Shown: positions 23,547 through 32,364, numbered from the stretch's first letter. The stretch: 64,000 nucleotides of DNA from an uncultured Burkholderiales bacterium (GCA_903870145.1 CAIQBO010000036.1:1-64000), one strand, 5' to 3'. Numbers and translations are program-made. Notes: generated from the sequence alone by a model not told the origin.

Positions 23547-24499
23547 GGTGTACAGGGGTGGGTCAAAGTCCAGTGCCGTGCCAAGTCCAGGCGGCGGCAA
23601 ATCCAGACATGTTCGTGCGCTTGAATGTGGTCTAAAAAGCGTTGCAAGGCACTGATGCGGCCGGGACGACCGAGCAGTCTGCAATGCATGCCAATGCTCA
23701 TCATTTTGGGTTGGTTCAAGCCTTGCGGATCGCCTTCTGCATACAAGGCATCAAAGCTGTCTTTCAAGTAGTGAAAGAACGGGTCGGCGTGCGAGAAACC
23801 TTGGGGCAAAGCAAAGCGCATGTCGTTGCAGTCCAAGGTGTAAGGCACGATCAATTGGGGGGCGGTGCTGCCATCAGATTTTTGCACGGCCATCCAAAAG
23901 GGCAGGTCGTCGCCGTAGTAGTCGCTGTCGTATGCAAAGCCGCCAAAGTCAGCCACCAGTTGGCGTGTGCGCGGGCTGTCACGCCCGGTGTACCACCCCA
24001 AGGGGCGCTCACCCATCAAGGCTTGCATGATCTGCATGGCCTCTTGCATGTGCGCTTGCTCGGTGGCTTTGTCGATGTTTTGGTAATGAACCCACTTCAA
24101 GCCGTGGCAAGCGATGTCGTGCCCCAATGCTTGGAAGGCGGCAAGCACATCGGAGTTTCTTTGCAGCGCCGTGGCCACGCCAAAAACCGTCAATGGCAGG
24201 GCGCGTTTTTCAAACTCGCGCAGCAAGCGCCAAACCCCTGCGCGCGAGCCGTATTCGTAAATTCCCTCCATGCTGATGTGCCGATCGGGGTAAGCGGCGG
24301 GGTTGAACATTTCCGATAAAAATTGCTCGGAGCCCGCATCGCCATGCAACACCGAGTTTTCACCGCCCTCTTCGTAGTTCAAAACAAATTGCACTGCAAT
24401 GCGCGCTTGACCTGGCCATTGGGCGTGCGGGGGGTGTTTGGCGTAGCCCACCAAATCGCGGGGGTAGGGCGCCGTGCTGTCGTAAATCGATGAGGTCAT
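23543..24499 (-). CDS. puuE: Allantoinase PuuE (polysaccharide-deacetylase fold)
   Basis: PuuE opens allantoin to allantoate with a metal-independent variant of the carbohydrate-esterase-4 fold. The 318-residue protein has PRDLVGYAKHPPHAQWPGQA, then VNYEEGGENSVLHGD-type residues (LNYEEGGENSVLHGD), SMEGIYEYGSRAGVWR and CHGLKWVHYQ, which are diagnostic. It is unrelated to the amidohydrolase-type AllB. It is coupled by ATGA overlaps to gntR upstream and to the UraD-AllC gene downstream. Confidence 0.95.
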   Translation of the reverse strand: MTSSIYDSTAPYPRDLVGYAKHPPHAQWPGQARIAVQFVLNYEEGGENSVLHGDAGSEQFLSEMFNPAAYPDRHISMEGIYEYGSRAGVWRLLREFEKRALPLTVFGVATALQRNSDVLAAFQALGHDIACHGLKWVHYQNIDKATEQAHMQEAMQIMQALMGERPLGWYTGRDSPRTRQLVADFGGFAYDSDYYGDDLPFWMAVQKSDGSTAPQLIVPYTLDCNDMRFALPQGFSHADPFFHYLKDSFDALYAEGDPQGLNQPKMMSIGMHCRLLGRPGRISALQRFLDHIQAHEHVWICRRLDLARHWTLTHPCTP

Positions 24500-25161
24500 G
24501 ACAAAGCCAGAGAGATGTCTTGGGTGGGGACTTTTCGATCGAAGCGCAAGCTGCTTTCAACAAAAACCAAGTGCTCGTTCATCAGGCGCACGGCCAAGTC
24601 TTCGTCTTTGTCGGCCAAGGCTTGAACGATGGCGTCGTGCTCGTGTGCCGAGTGCTGGGCAGCGCTGCGCGACTGGTACATCAAGGTGATCAAGGCGCAG
24701 CGCGAGATCAATTCACCCAAAATTTGGGCGAGCACTTGATTGCCCATCAACTCGGCCATGCGCACATGAAAATCGCCTAGCAACTCTGTGCGTCCGTGCA
24801 CATCTTCTTTGGCCACCGCATCGCGTTCGTGGCGCGTGTGGGCCTTTAAAGCGCGAATTTTGGCGGGCGTGACTGAGCGCACAAAAGCGCGCGTCATCTC
24901 ACTCTCGAGCATGCGACGCACGGCAAAAACTTGTTTGGCCTCTTCGGCCGAAGGGGCGGCTACAAAGGCGCCGCGCGCAGGCTCCATTCGGATCAAACCA
25001 TTTTGGGAAAGTTGAAACAAAGCTTGTCGAACCAGGGTGCGAGAGACACCAAAATGGGTGGCCAGCTTTTGTTCGGCCAATTTGGTGCCCGGCATCAGGC
25101 GGTGCTCCACAATGGCCTGTGTGAGCGCGGTGACAATGGCGTGCGTTGAGGAGGTGTCCAT
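24496..25161 (-). CDS. GntR-family regulator (FCD type), probable regulator of purine catabolism
   Basis: The 221-residue protein has an N-terminal winged helix (about 5-75, with GTKLAEQKLATHFGVSRTLV) and a C-terminal all-helical FCD ligand domain with conserved acidic and histidine residues (DFHVRMAELMGN, HEHDAIVQAL). The start at 25161 (MDTSSTHA) is chosen because the longer frame reads through the promoter and operator. A perfect palindrome AAGTGTATACACTT lies 29-42 bases upstream, between this gene and uraH, with a partial copy before puuD. It probably responds to a purine intermediate; the effector is unknown. Confidence 0.88.
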   Translation of the reverse strand: MDTSSTHAIVTALTQAIVEHRLMPGTKLAEQKLATHFGVSRTLVRQALFQLSQNGLIRMEPARGAFVAAPSAEEAKQVFAVRRMLESEMTRAFVRSVTPAKIRALKAHTRHERDAVAKEDVHGRTELLGDFHVRMAELMGNQVLAQILGELISRCALITLMYQSRSAAQHSAHEHDAIVQALADKDEDLAVRLMNEHLVFVESSLRFDRKVPTQDISLALS

Positions 25162-25189
25162 ACCTTCGCATGATAGCTTTAAAAAGTAA

Positions 25190-25203
25190 AAGTGTATACA
25201 CTT
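25190..25203. promoter_or_regulatory. GTATAC palindrome, candidate GntR operator
   Basis: AAGTGTATACACTT is a perfect 14-bp palindrome in the 70-base divergent spacer between gntR and uraH. FCD-type GntR proteins commonly bind palindromes with this kind of TGTATACA core. Binding here would control both the allantoin operon and uraH. Confidence 0.6.
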
Positions 25204-25231
25204 ACAGTCGACCATTTTGAAAGACAAGACC

Positions 25232-25585
25232 ATGGGTTTGAGCACACATGTTTTAGACACCATGCACGGTTGCCCGGCAGCCGGCATGAAGGTCAGCCTG
25301 TTCACCACGGCGGACGGGGTGGCCACTTTGGCGCAGAGTTTTGAGCTCAATGCCGATGGGCGCAACCCCAGCGGCCCGCTTTACGACACCGCCAGTTTGC
25401 GCGCTGGCACGTACCGGCTGGTCTTTGATGCGGCGGCTTATTTCAAAGCGCGTGGCGTGGTTTTGCCCGATCCGCCCTTCCTGAATTTAGTGAGCGTGGA
25501 CTTTGGCGTGGCCGATGTGAATCAGCATTACCACGTGCCTTTGTTGGTCAGCCCGTGGAGTTATTCCACCTACCGCGGTTCTTGA
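25232..25585 (+). CDS. uraH: 5-hydroxyisourate hydrolase
   Basis: This transthyretin-like enzyme hydrolyses 5-hydroxyisourate, the product of urate oxidation, to OHCU. The 117-residue protein has the two signatures: STHVLDTMHGCPAAGM at the N-terminus with the catalytic histidine, and HYHVPLLVSPWSYSTYRGS at the C-terminus, ending in the diagnostic YRGS. The start at 25232 (MGLSTHV) is preferred over 25217. It reads away from gntR across the palindromic operator and feeds OHCU to the UraD domain encoded on the other strand. Confidence 0.96.
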   Translation: MGLSTHVLDTMHGCPAAGMKVSLFTTADGVATLAQSFELNADGRNPSGPLYDTASLRAGTYRLVFDAAAYFKARGVVLPDPPFLNLVSVDFGVADVNQHYHVPLLVSPWSYSTYRGS

Positions 25586-25704
25586 GCGGCACGAGACCCG
25601 TTGGTGGGCCTGAACTATATTTTTGGTTCGCAACCCAAGGGGTGAGGAAATCCATAAAATCTGTTTTCATTGCTTAGACCTTTTCTCCTTACCCATTTTT
25701 GACC

Positions 25705-27180
25705 ATGAGCCAAGTTACCAACACTGTGCGCTTTGTGCTTGACGGCCAGATCGTCGAAGCCCAAGGCGCTCGCCGCACCACCACTGTTTTGGACTACCTG
25801 CGTGAGCAGATGCACCGCACGGGCACCAAGGAGGGCTGCGCTGAGGGCGATTGCGGCGCTTGTGTGGTCATGGTGGGTTCATTGAACGCAGCAGGCACCG
25901 GTGTGGATTACTTGCCGGTCAACAGTTGTATACAACTGCTGCCGACGCTGGACGGCAAGTCAGTCAAAACTGTGGAGAGCCTGCAAAACGCCGACGGCAC
26001 TTTGCACCCGGTGCAAGAAGCCATGGTGGCGTGCCACGGATCGCAATGCGGTTTTTGCACGCCGGGCATTGTCATGAGCTTGGTCAACTTGGTGCAAGTC
26101 AACACCAGCCCTTCGCGCCAAGTGATCAGCGACACTTTGAGTGGCAACTTGTGCCGCTGCACGGGTTACACGCCCATCTTGGAGGCTGCTGCGCAGGCCT
26201 GCCAAAACAAAGCCGCCTTGAAATTGCAAGACAGCGCCGATGTGCCCTTGCTGAAAAAAATTGAGCGCTCAGGCGTGCCCACACTGAGCTTGGAGGGTGA
26301 TCTGATTGTGCAACCGGTGGTGCGCACGCGCAAAGGCCATGAATTTGTATCGCCCGCGACCTTGGCTGAAGTGGCTGATTATTTGGTCAAACACCCTGGC
26401 GCCACTTTGCTGGCTGGCAGCACCGAAGTAGGCTTGCAAGTGAACAAAAAATTCACTCGCCCTGACCACATTGTGTATTTGGGCAATGTGGCTGAACTCA
26501 AGAAAATCCATGACACCCCCCAAGCTTGGCACATTGGTGCGGTGGTGTCACTGACCGAAGTGGAAAGTTTGGTGGCCAAGGCCTACCCCGATTTGGCCGA
26601 AGTGATGCGCCGCTTTGGCTCACCGCCCATCCGCTCAACCGCCACCTTGGCGGGCAATATCGCCAATGGCTCGCCCATTGGAGACTCCATGCCTTGCCTG
26701 ATGGCCTTGGGCAGCACCTTGACTTTGCGACGAGGTGATCAAACCCGCACTGTTGCTTTGGACAAGTTCTACACAGGGCAAAAACAAACGGTTTTGCAAG
26801 CGGGCGAATTCATTGAGGCCGTGATCTTGCCCAAGCCGCAAGCTGGCCAAATTTTTCGCGCGCACAAAATCAGCAAACGATTTGAGCAAGACATCTCGGC
26901 CACTTGCGCGGCCATCTCATACAAGCTCACAGGCGGCAAACTCACGGGCGTGAAATTGGCCTACAACGGCTTGGCCCCATCGCCTTGCCGTGCGCCTAAG
27001 TTGGAGGCTGTGCTCGAAGGCAAAGTGCCGGCCGATGTGCAAGCAGCCGACCTGGACGCCGCCATCACCGCCAGCTTTGTGGCCCGTGATGGCCTGCGCG
27101 CCACCTGGGCTTACCGCTCTTTGGTGGCACGCAATTTGGTCATGCAATTCATTGAAGAACCTACCGTGGAGGCCGCGTAA
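25705..27180 (+). CDS. xdhA: Xanthine dehydrogenase small subunit (2Fe-2S and FAD)
   Basis: XdhA passes electrons from the molybdenum subunit to NAD. The 491-residue protein has two 2Fe-2S sites: C45, C50, C53 and C75, then C115, C118, C150 and C152 (QCGFCTPGIVMSL and LCRCTGYTPI). A FAD-binding domain follows (about 200-370, TLLAGSTEVGLQVN and TLAGNIANGSPIGD), then the CO-dehydrogenase flavoprotein C-terminal domain. The start at 25705 has no good Shine-Dalgarno sequence; the preceding bases ATTTTTGACC recur before the glycerate-kinase gene. A perfect 16-bp palindrome with a GTATAC core lies within codons 73-78. xdhB follows after two bases. Confidence 0.96.
   Translation: MSQVTNTVRFVLDGQIVEAQGARRTTTVLDYLREQMHRTGTKEGCAEGDCGACVVMVGSLNAAGTGVDYLPVNSCIQLLPTLDGKSVKTVESLQNADGTLHPVQEAMVACHGSQCGFCTPGIVMSLVNLVQVNTSPSRQVISDTLSGNLCRCTGYTPILEAAAQACQNKAALKLQDSADVPLLKKIERSGVPTLSLEGDLIVQPVVRTRKGHEFVSPATLAEVADYLVKHPGATLLAGSTEVGLQVNKKFTRPDHIVYLGNVAELKKIHDTPQAWHIGAVVSLTEVESLVAKAYPDLAEVMRRFGSPPIRSTATLAGNIANGSPIGDSMPCLMALGSTLTLRRGDQTRTVALDKFYTGQKQTVLQAGEFIEAVILPKPQAGQIFRAHKISKRFEQDISATCAAISYKLTGGKLTGVKLAYNGLAPSPCRAPKLEAVLEGKVPADVQAADLDAAITASFVARDGLRATWAYRSLVARNLVMQFIEEPTVEAA
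25923..25938. promoter_or_regulatory. GTATAC palindrome inside xdhA
   Basis: CAGTTGTATACAACTG is a perfect 16-bp palindrome about 220 bases into xdhA. It shares the TGTATACA core with the gntR-uraH spacer and the puuD upstream region. It could be an internal operator or a chance result of the codons around C75. Confidence 0.35.
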
Positions 27181-27182
27181 CC

Positions 27183-29546
27183 ATGAACGCTCCCAGCTCA
27201 CTGCAAGCCCTGTTGCCAGCAGCGCAACAAGGTCAAGAATTGGTCCACGAATCGGCGCATTTGCACGTCACAGGTCAAGCCATTTACACCGACGACATGC
27301 CCGAGCTCAGTGGCACTTTGTACGCCGCACTGGTGCTCTCGCCTGTGGCGCATGGCGAATTGATTGGCGAAGGCATTGACCGCGCCGCTCTGCTCCAGGC
27401 GCACGGCGTGGTGGCCGTGTTCACCGCCAAAGACATTCCGGGTGAAAACAACTGCGGGCCGATTGTTCACGATGACCCCTTCTTGGCCGATGGCAAGGTG
27501 CAGTTCATTGGCCAGCCAGTGGCCGTGGTGGTGGCGCGTGAAATGCTTTATGCGCGAGAGGCTGCCAGCCATGCCATCGTGGCCGTGAAAGAGCTCACCC
27601 CCATATTGACCATCGAGCAAGCCATGGCGGCACAAAGTTTTGTCATGCCGTCCAAGGGCATCACACGCGGGGCGCCCGCGCAAGCCATTGCGGCTGCACC
27701 ACACAAAATCAAAGGCAGCACCGAGTGCGGGCAGCAAGAACAATTTTATTTAGAAGGCCAGATCACCTACGCGGTGCCGCGAGAAGATGGCCAGTTGACT
27801 TTGTACGTCTCGACCCAGCACCCCGACGGTAACCAACGCGAAGCTGCCGCGGCATTGAATTTGTCCACCCACGATGTGGAAGTCATTTGCCGGCGCATGG
27901 GCGGGGCTTTTGGCGGCAAAGAAGGCAACGCCAGCATCTTCAGTCAAAGCGCTGCTTTGGCTGCGTTCAAATTGCAAAAGCCTGTGAAGTTGCGCGTGAA
28001 CCGTGACGACGACATGACCATCACAGGCAAGCGTCACGATTTCCGTTTGGACTACGAAGCAGGCTTTGACAACGAAGGCCGTATTTTGGGTGTCGACTTC
28101 ACACTGTACTCACGCTGTGGTTACAGCACCGATTTTTCGGGGCCCGTGAACGACCGCGCGGTCTTGCACATTGACAATTGCTACCACTTGCCCCATTTGC
28201 ACATCATCAGCCACCGCTGCAAAACCAACATGCAAAGCGCCACCGCGTTTCGCGGCTTTGGCGGCCCGCAAGGCATGTTTGGCATCGAAACGGTGATCGA
28301 GCAAATTGCCAACACTTTGGGCAAAGACGCGCTCGATGTGCGCCGCATCAACTTGTACAAAGACCCCGCTATTTCGGGTGATGCCTCGAGCATGGTCACG
28401 CAATACGGCCAAACCATTGAAGACTGGATTGGCGACCAGGTGATCGACCAAGTCGATGCCCAGGCGGGCTACCGCGCGCGCCGTGAAAGCGTCAACGCCT
28501 TCAATGCAGCGCACAAGCACAAGAAACGCGGCTTGGCCTTGGTGCCATTGAAGTTTGGCATCAGTTTCACGGCCACCATGCTCAACCAAGGCGGCGCATT
28601 GCTCCATATTTACATGGACGGCTCGGTCAGTGTCAATCACGGCGGCACCGAGATGGGACAGGGCCTGAACACCAAGATGGCGCAAGTGGCAGCCGATGGT
28701 TTGGGCATTGCCACAAAGTGGGTGCGAGTCACTGGCACCGACACGCAAAAGGTTCCCAATGCCTCGGCCACAGCCGCCTCCAGCGGGGCTGACATCAATG
28801 GTGCAGCGATCAACCACGCATGCGATCAAATGCGCGCGCGCTTGGCCCCTGTGGCCGCTCGCATGCTGAACTGTGAAGCGGCCGATGTTCGGTTCGCAGA
28901 CAACAAAGCGTTCGATGGCAAAAATGCTGGTGGCTCTTCGGTAGCGTGGACCAACTTGATCAAACAAGCCTGGCTCGACCGTGTTGGCTTGAGCGTGACG
29001 GGTTTTTACAAGACCCCAGAAATTGAGTATGACTTCATGACTTTGCAAGGCCGTGCGTTTTATTATTTTTGCTACGGCGCAGCTGTCAGTGAAGTTGAAA
29101 TCGACACACGCACAGGCGAATGGTGGCTCAAGGCAGTGGACATTGTTCACGATGCTGGCAAGAGCATCAACCCTGCCATTGACAAAGGTCAGATCGAAGG
29201 CGGCTACGTGCAAGGCATGGGCTGGTTGACCATGGAGGAGTGCATTTGGGACAAGAAGGGTAAATTTCTCACGCACGGCCCGAGCACTTACAAAATACCG
29301 GTGGCTGGCGACATTCCGGCGCACTTGAAAATCAGCTTGTTTGATGGCGGCAACATCAAGGCCACGCCGTTCAACAGCAAGGCCGTGGGAGAGCCGCCCT
29401 TGATGCTGGCTTTGTCAACTTACTTTGCCTTGCGCGATGCGGTCGGCGCCAGTGCTGATCATGCGGCGGTGGTGCATATGAATGCACCGGCCACGCCGGA
29501 GCGAATTTTATTGGCGTGCGAGAAGCTCAAGAGGGTTCAGTCTTGA
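27183..29546 (+). CDS. xdhB: Xanthine dehydrogenase molybdopterin-binding subunit
   Basis: XdhB hydroxylates hypoxanthine to xanthine and xanthine to urate at a molybdenum centre. The 787-residue protein has the aldehyde-oxidase/xanthine-dehydrogenase a/b-hammerhead domain (about 20-130) followed by molybdopterin-binding domains. Motifs include MGGAFGGKEGN, TAFRGFGGPQGMFGIE and the C-terminal AVGEPPLMLA, whose glutamate is the catalytic base. Length matches XdhB of the separate-subunit bacterial enzymes. It converges with the small lipoprotein gene; xdhC, which inserts the sulfurated cofactor, is beyond it. Confidence 0.97.
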   Translation: MNAPSSLQALLPAAQQGQELVHESAHLHVTGQAIYTDDMPELSGTLYAALVLSPVAHGELIGEGIDRAALLQAHGVVAVFTAKDIPGENNCGPIVHDDPFLADGKVQFIGQPVAVVVAREMLYAREAASHAIVAVKELTPILTIEQAMAAQSFVMPSKGITRGAPAQAIAAAPHKIKGSTECGQQEQFYLEGQITYAVPREDGQLTLYVSTQHPDGNQREAAAALNLSTHDVEVICRRMGGAFGGKEGNASIFSQSAALAAFKLQKPVKLRVNRDDDMTITGKRHDFRLDYEAGFDNEGRILGVDFTLYSRCGYSTDFSGPVNDRAVLHIDNCYHLPHLHIISHRCKTNMQSATAFRGFGGPQGMFGIETVIEQIANTLGKDALDVRRINLYKDPAISGDASSMVTQYGQTIEDWIGDQVIDQVDAQAGYRARRESVNAFNAAHKHKKRGLALVPLKFGISFTATMLNQGGALLHIYMDGSVSVNHGGTEMGQGLNTKMAQVAADGLGIATKWVRVTGTDTQKVPNASATAASSGADINGAAINHACDQMRARLAPVAARMLNCEAADVRFADNKAFDGKNAGGSSVAWTNLIKQAWLDRVGLSVTGFYKTPEIEYDFMTLQGRAFYYFCYGAAVSEVEIDTRTGEWWLKAVDIVHDAGKSINPAIDKGQIEGGYVQGMGWLTMEECIWDKKGKFLTHGPSTYKIPVAGDIPAHLKISLFDGGNIKATPFNSKAVGEPPLMLALSTYFALRDAVGASADHAAVVHMNAPATPERILLACEKLKRVQS

Positions 29547-29562
29547 GCTTCGGTTGGGCTTG

Positions 29563-30171
29563 TCAGTCTTGACCTTCGGTCAAGGTGTCCAGCTGAAATT
29601 GGCCATTTTTGTGCCACAGCCAAACGTCGGTGTAGACCACTTTGCCTAGATGCGTAGGCACGGGGTAGGGCGCTGCTGTGCGAACTGTTTTTTCAATCTC
29701 TGCCATCACTTCGGGTGCGTGGCGGGGTGCACGGCTCCAATGCGTTTTGACCACTTGGCCTTGCCGGTCGAGCTCGACATCGAGCACGCCAATGGCGTAG
29801 AGCATGGGCGGCATGCGGCCTTTGAAAATGCGTTGGGGGTTGAGCTGGTACAAGTGTTTGGCAGCGTCAGCGCGGTAGTCGTGGGCGCTGCGCGCTGCGG
29901 AAACTGCCCGCGGGGCAGCTGCAACTTCCGTGGGTTTGGGCACAATGACCGGGGGTGCGGGCTGCGTGATCACGGTGGGTGGGCGCGGCGCGGGCGGTGC
30001 AGGAGGGGGCTGCGGCGGCGGTGTGCTGCAGCCAGCCACGATGGCGGCGCTTGCGGCCACAACCCAGTGCCCGATTTTGCGAGCGAGCACATCTGCACAG
30101 CGCGCCAGGCCATGCCAGCGGACAATGGCAGCCATGGACGGTGCGACAGGAGTGGCTTGACAAGCTTTCAT
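29563..30171 (-). CDS. Proline-rich lipoprotein with a TonB-like C-terminal domain
   Basis: The 202-residue product has a hydrophobic signal ending in a lipobox (IVAGC, cysteine about 48). A proline-rich stretch (about 50-85) follows, then a C-terminal domain with a pattern like TonB C-terminal domains (IGVLDVELDRQGQVVKTHWS). It is probably anchored in a membrane and spans part of the periplasm. The true start may be a later one (for example 30135), because the signal begins late. It sits antisense between xdhB and xdhC, so it interrupts an otherwise plus-strand purine block. Its role is unknown. Confidence 0.6.
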   Translation of the reverse strand: MKACQATPVAPSMAAIVRWHGLARCADVLARKIGHWVVAASAAIVAGCSTPPPQPPPAPPAPRPPTVITQPAPPVIVPKPTEVAAAPRAVSAARSAHDYRADAAKHLYQLNPQRIFKGRMPPMLYAIGVLDVELDRQGQVVKTHWSRAPRHAPEVMAEIEKTVRTAAPYPVPTHLGKVVYTDVWLWHKNGQFQLDTLTEGQD

Positions 30172-30234
30172 GCCAGCATTTTGGCACTGTAAAGTCTGGT
30201 TTGAAGAGTTCTCCTTAATTGAAAGTCAAAGTCA

Positions 30235-31062
30235 GTGCATTGGACCGAATCATTTTTAGACAAGTTGGCGCAAGCACCGGCAGTGTGGATCACGGTGGAG
30301 GCGGCGCAAGGCTCTGTGCCGCGCGAAGCCGGGACCGTGATGGCCGTCTTTGCGGACACCGCCATGGGCAGCATAGGCGGAGGGCATCTGGAGTTTGAAG
30401 CCATGAACTATGCCCGCGTTTGCTTGCAAGACAGCCAAGCCTGTGCAGACTTGCCCGCTCAAAAGCGCTTTGCCTTGGGCCCGAGTTTGGGGCAGTGCTG
30501 CGGTGGCGCTCTGCAGTTGAATTTTGAATTTGTACAGGCGACTGACAGCCCTCGCCTGCGCGCAGTGCTGCAAGCACAAAAGCTGTCTTCGTTTCAACCT
30601 CTGGCTTTGTTTGGGGGGGGGCATGTGGGCCAGGCCTTGGTCACAGTGCTGGCGCCTTTGCCATTTGATGTTCGCTGGATCGACAGCCGTGATGAAATTT
30701 TTCCCTCCGACGTGCCCGCCCAAGTGGTCTGTGAACACTCCAACCCGGTGCATGCCGCAGTGCCCGATTTGCTGCCTCACAGCCGCGTGTTGATCATGAG
30801 CTTCAGCCATGCCGAAGATTTGGACATCGTCGCAGCGTGTTTATGGCGCCAACGACAAGCCCGGGATTTGCCTTTTGTGGGCCTGATTGGCAGTGCCACC
30901 AAGTGGGCTACATTCAAGCGCCGCTTGGGTGAGCGCGGGTTTTCTCAGGCCGAGTGCGAGCATGTGACCTGCCCTATCGGGGTGCCTGGCATTGCAGGCA
31001 AAGAGCCGCATGTGATTGCTGTGGCGGTGGCGGCACAGCTCTTGCAGTTGCCTGTGATTTAA
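30235..31062 (+). CDS. xdhC: Xanthine dehydrogenase accessory protein XdhC
   Basis: XdhC binds molybdenum cofactor, promotes its sulfuration and inserts it into XdhB. The 275-residue protein has an N-terminal XdhC domain (AQGSVPREAGTVMAVF, GSIGGGHLEFEA, SLGQCCGGALQL) and a C-terminal Rossmann-like domain (LALFGGGHVGQAL, PFVGLIGSATKWATFKRRL). The start is a GTG at 30235. It is parted from xdhAB only by the opposing lipoprotein gene. puuD follows after 72 bases. Confidence 0.95.
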   Translation: MHWTESFLDKLAQAPAVWITVEAAQGSVPREAGTVMAVFADTAMGSIGGGHLEFEAMNYARVCLQDSQACADLPAQKRFALGPSLGQCCGGALQLNFEFVQATDSPRLRAVLQAQKLSSFQPLALFGGGHVGQALVTVLAPLPFDVRWIDSRDEIFPSDVPAQVVCEHSNPVHAAVPDLLPHSRVLIMSFSHAEDLDIVAACLWRQRQARDLPFVGLIGSATKWATFKRRLGERGFSQAECEHVTCPIGVPGIAGKEPHVIAVAVAAQLLQLPVI

Positions 31063-31099
31063 GTTCTTGCGGGGTCTGCGCGGAGCATGACCAAAATTT

Positions 31100-31110
31100 T
31101 GTATACACTT
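31100..31110. promoter_or_regulatory. GTATAC half-operator upstream of puuD
   Basis: TGTATACACTT here is identical to 11 bases of the palindrome in the gntR-uraH spacer. It ends 24 bases before the puuD start, a place where a bound repressor would block transcription. This links puuD to the same regulator. Confidence 0.45.
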
Positions 31111-31134
31111 CGGTGAACAATTTGGAGCTGTGGG

Positions 31135-32364
31135 ATGGAAGCGTATCTGCTCGATTGGGCCAATTTACTGCTCAGGTGGGTCCATGTGATCACCGTGATT
31201 GCATGGATCGGCTCGTCCTTTTACTTTGTCTTTTTAGACAACAATTTGCTCAAACCCACTTCGCCTGACTTGCTGGAAAAAGGTGTTGACGGTGCCATGT
31301 GGGCGGTGCACGGCGGGGGTTTTTACAACCCCCAAAAATACATGATGGCACCGCAAAAAATCCACACCAAACTACATTGGTTTTATTGGGAAAGTTATTC
31401 CTCCTGGCTCAGTGGGTTTGCGCTGTTCACGGTTTTGTATTTGTACAACGCCAGCAGTTTTTTGATCGACAAATCCTTGATGGACTGGGCGCCCTCAACG
31501 GCCATTGCCGTGGCCTTGGCGTTTCTCGTGGCATTTTGGGTGGTTTATGACACGGTCTGCCGTTTGTTTGGTTTTAGAAAAAATGGCGAACTGATCGTTG
31601 CAGCTTTGATGTTGCTGGTGGTGGCCTTTTCGGCATGGTTGGCGTGCCATTGGTTTGCTGGGCGTGCGGCATTTTTGTTGGTGGGCGCGATGATCGCCAC
31701 GGCCATGAGTGCCAATGTGTTTGTTTGGATCATTCCCGGCCAGCGCAAAGTGGTGGCTGCCATGACCTCCGGCGAAAAGTACGATGCCGCCTCCTTGGCC
31801 GTTCATGGCAAACGCGGCAAGCAGCGCAGCGTGCACAACACCTACTTCACCCTGCCCGTGATTTTTGCCATGATGAGCAATCACTACAGTTTCTTGTATA
31901 CACACCCGCAGCGCTGGCTGATTTTGTTTGTGATGATGTTTGCGGGCGCTTTGATCCGGCAGTTTTTTGTGCAGCGCCACGGCTACCACTTGGGTCGCGC
32001 CCGAAACCCTTGGCCGTTTGCTGCCGTGGGTGTGGTTTTGATTTTGGCGGTGATATTGGCCATGGCCCCCAATCCAAGCGCTGCGAAGGCCTCGTCCAGC
32101 AGCGCTTCAAAGGAGCAGACGCTGGTGACTTTTCCGCAGGTCCAAGCTGTCGTTGCACAGCGCTGCTTGATGTGCCATGGCGAGGTGGTTCAGATGAAAA
32201 ATGTCCGACTCGATTCTGTTGAGGGCATTCGGGTGCAAGCTCAAAACATGTACCAACAAGTTGCTGTGATGCGCCAAATGCCCATGAACAATGCCACGGG
32301 CATCACCGAGGAGGAGCGCGCTTTGATTGCACGCTGGTACCAAGCTGGGGCCAAATTAGAGTAA
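31135..32364 (+). CDS. puuD: Membrane urate oxidase PuuD with cytochrome c domain
   Basis: PuuD oxidises urate to 5-hydroxyisourate and passes electrons to the respiratory chain instead of oxygen. The 409-residue protein has about eight membrane segments, starting WVHVITVIAWIGSSFYFVFL. Motifs HGGGFYNPQKY, KLHWFYWESYSSWLSG and SVHNTYFTLPVIFAMMSNHY supply conserved histidines. The C-terminal tail (about 320-409) is a periplasmic cytochrome c domain with one CLMCHG haem site. It feeds UraH. The start at 31135 has GGAG upstream. A GTATAC half-operator lies before it. Its stop overlaps the convergent deaminase gene by nine bases. Confidence 0.95.
   Translation: MEAYLLDWANLLLRWVHVITVIAWIGSSFYFVFLDNNLLKPTSPDLLEKGVDGAMWAVHGGGFYNPQKYMMAPQKIHTKLHWFYWESYSSWLSGFALFTVLYLYNASSFLIDKSLMDWAPSTAIAVALAFLVAFWVVYDTVCRLFGFRKNGELIVAALMLLVVAFSAWLACHWFAGRAAFLLVGAMIATAMSANVFVWIIPGQRKVVAAMTSGEKYDAASLAVHGKRGKQRSVHNTYFTLPVIFAMMSNHYSFLYTHPQRWLILFVMMFAGALIRQFFVQRHGYHLGRARNPWPFAAVGVVLILAVILAMAPNPSAAKASSSSASKEQTLVTFPQVQAVVAQRCLMCHGEVVQMKNVRLDSVEGIRVQAQNMYQQVAVMRQMPMNNATGITEEERALIARWYQAGAKLE

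Noticed and set aside
23547-23684. 46-residue N-terminal extension of the UraD-AllC protein
   Set aside because: The extension overlaps puuE and does not resemble UraD. The ATGA overlap at 23543-23546 gives a better start.
28110-29324. Long open frame (404 codons) on the minus strand
   Set aside because: It lies entirely antisense to xdhB, whose protein motifs are certain. The translation matches no family.
31894-31904. TTGTATACACA inside puuD as another operator
   Set aside because: It is only a half-match, lies deep in the coding sequence for a conserved membrane segment, and is probably chance.
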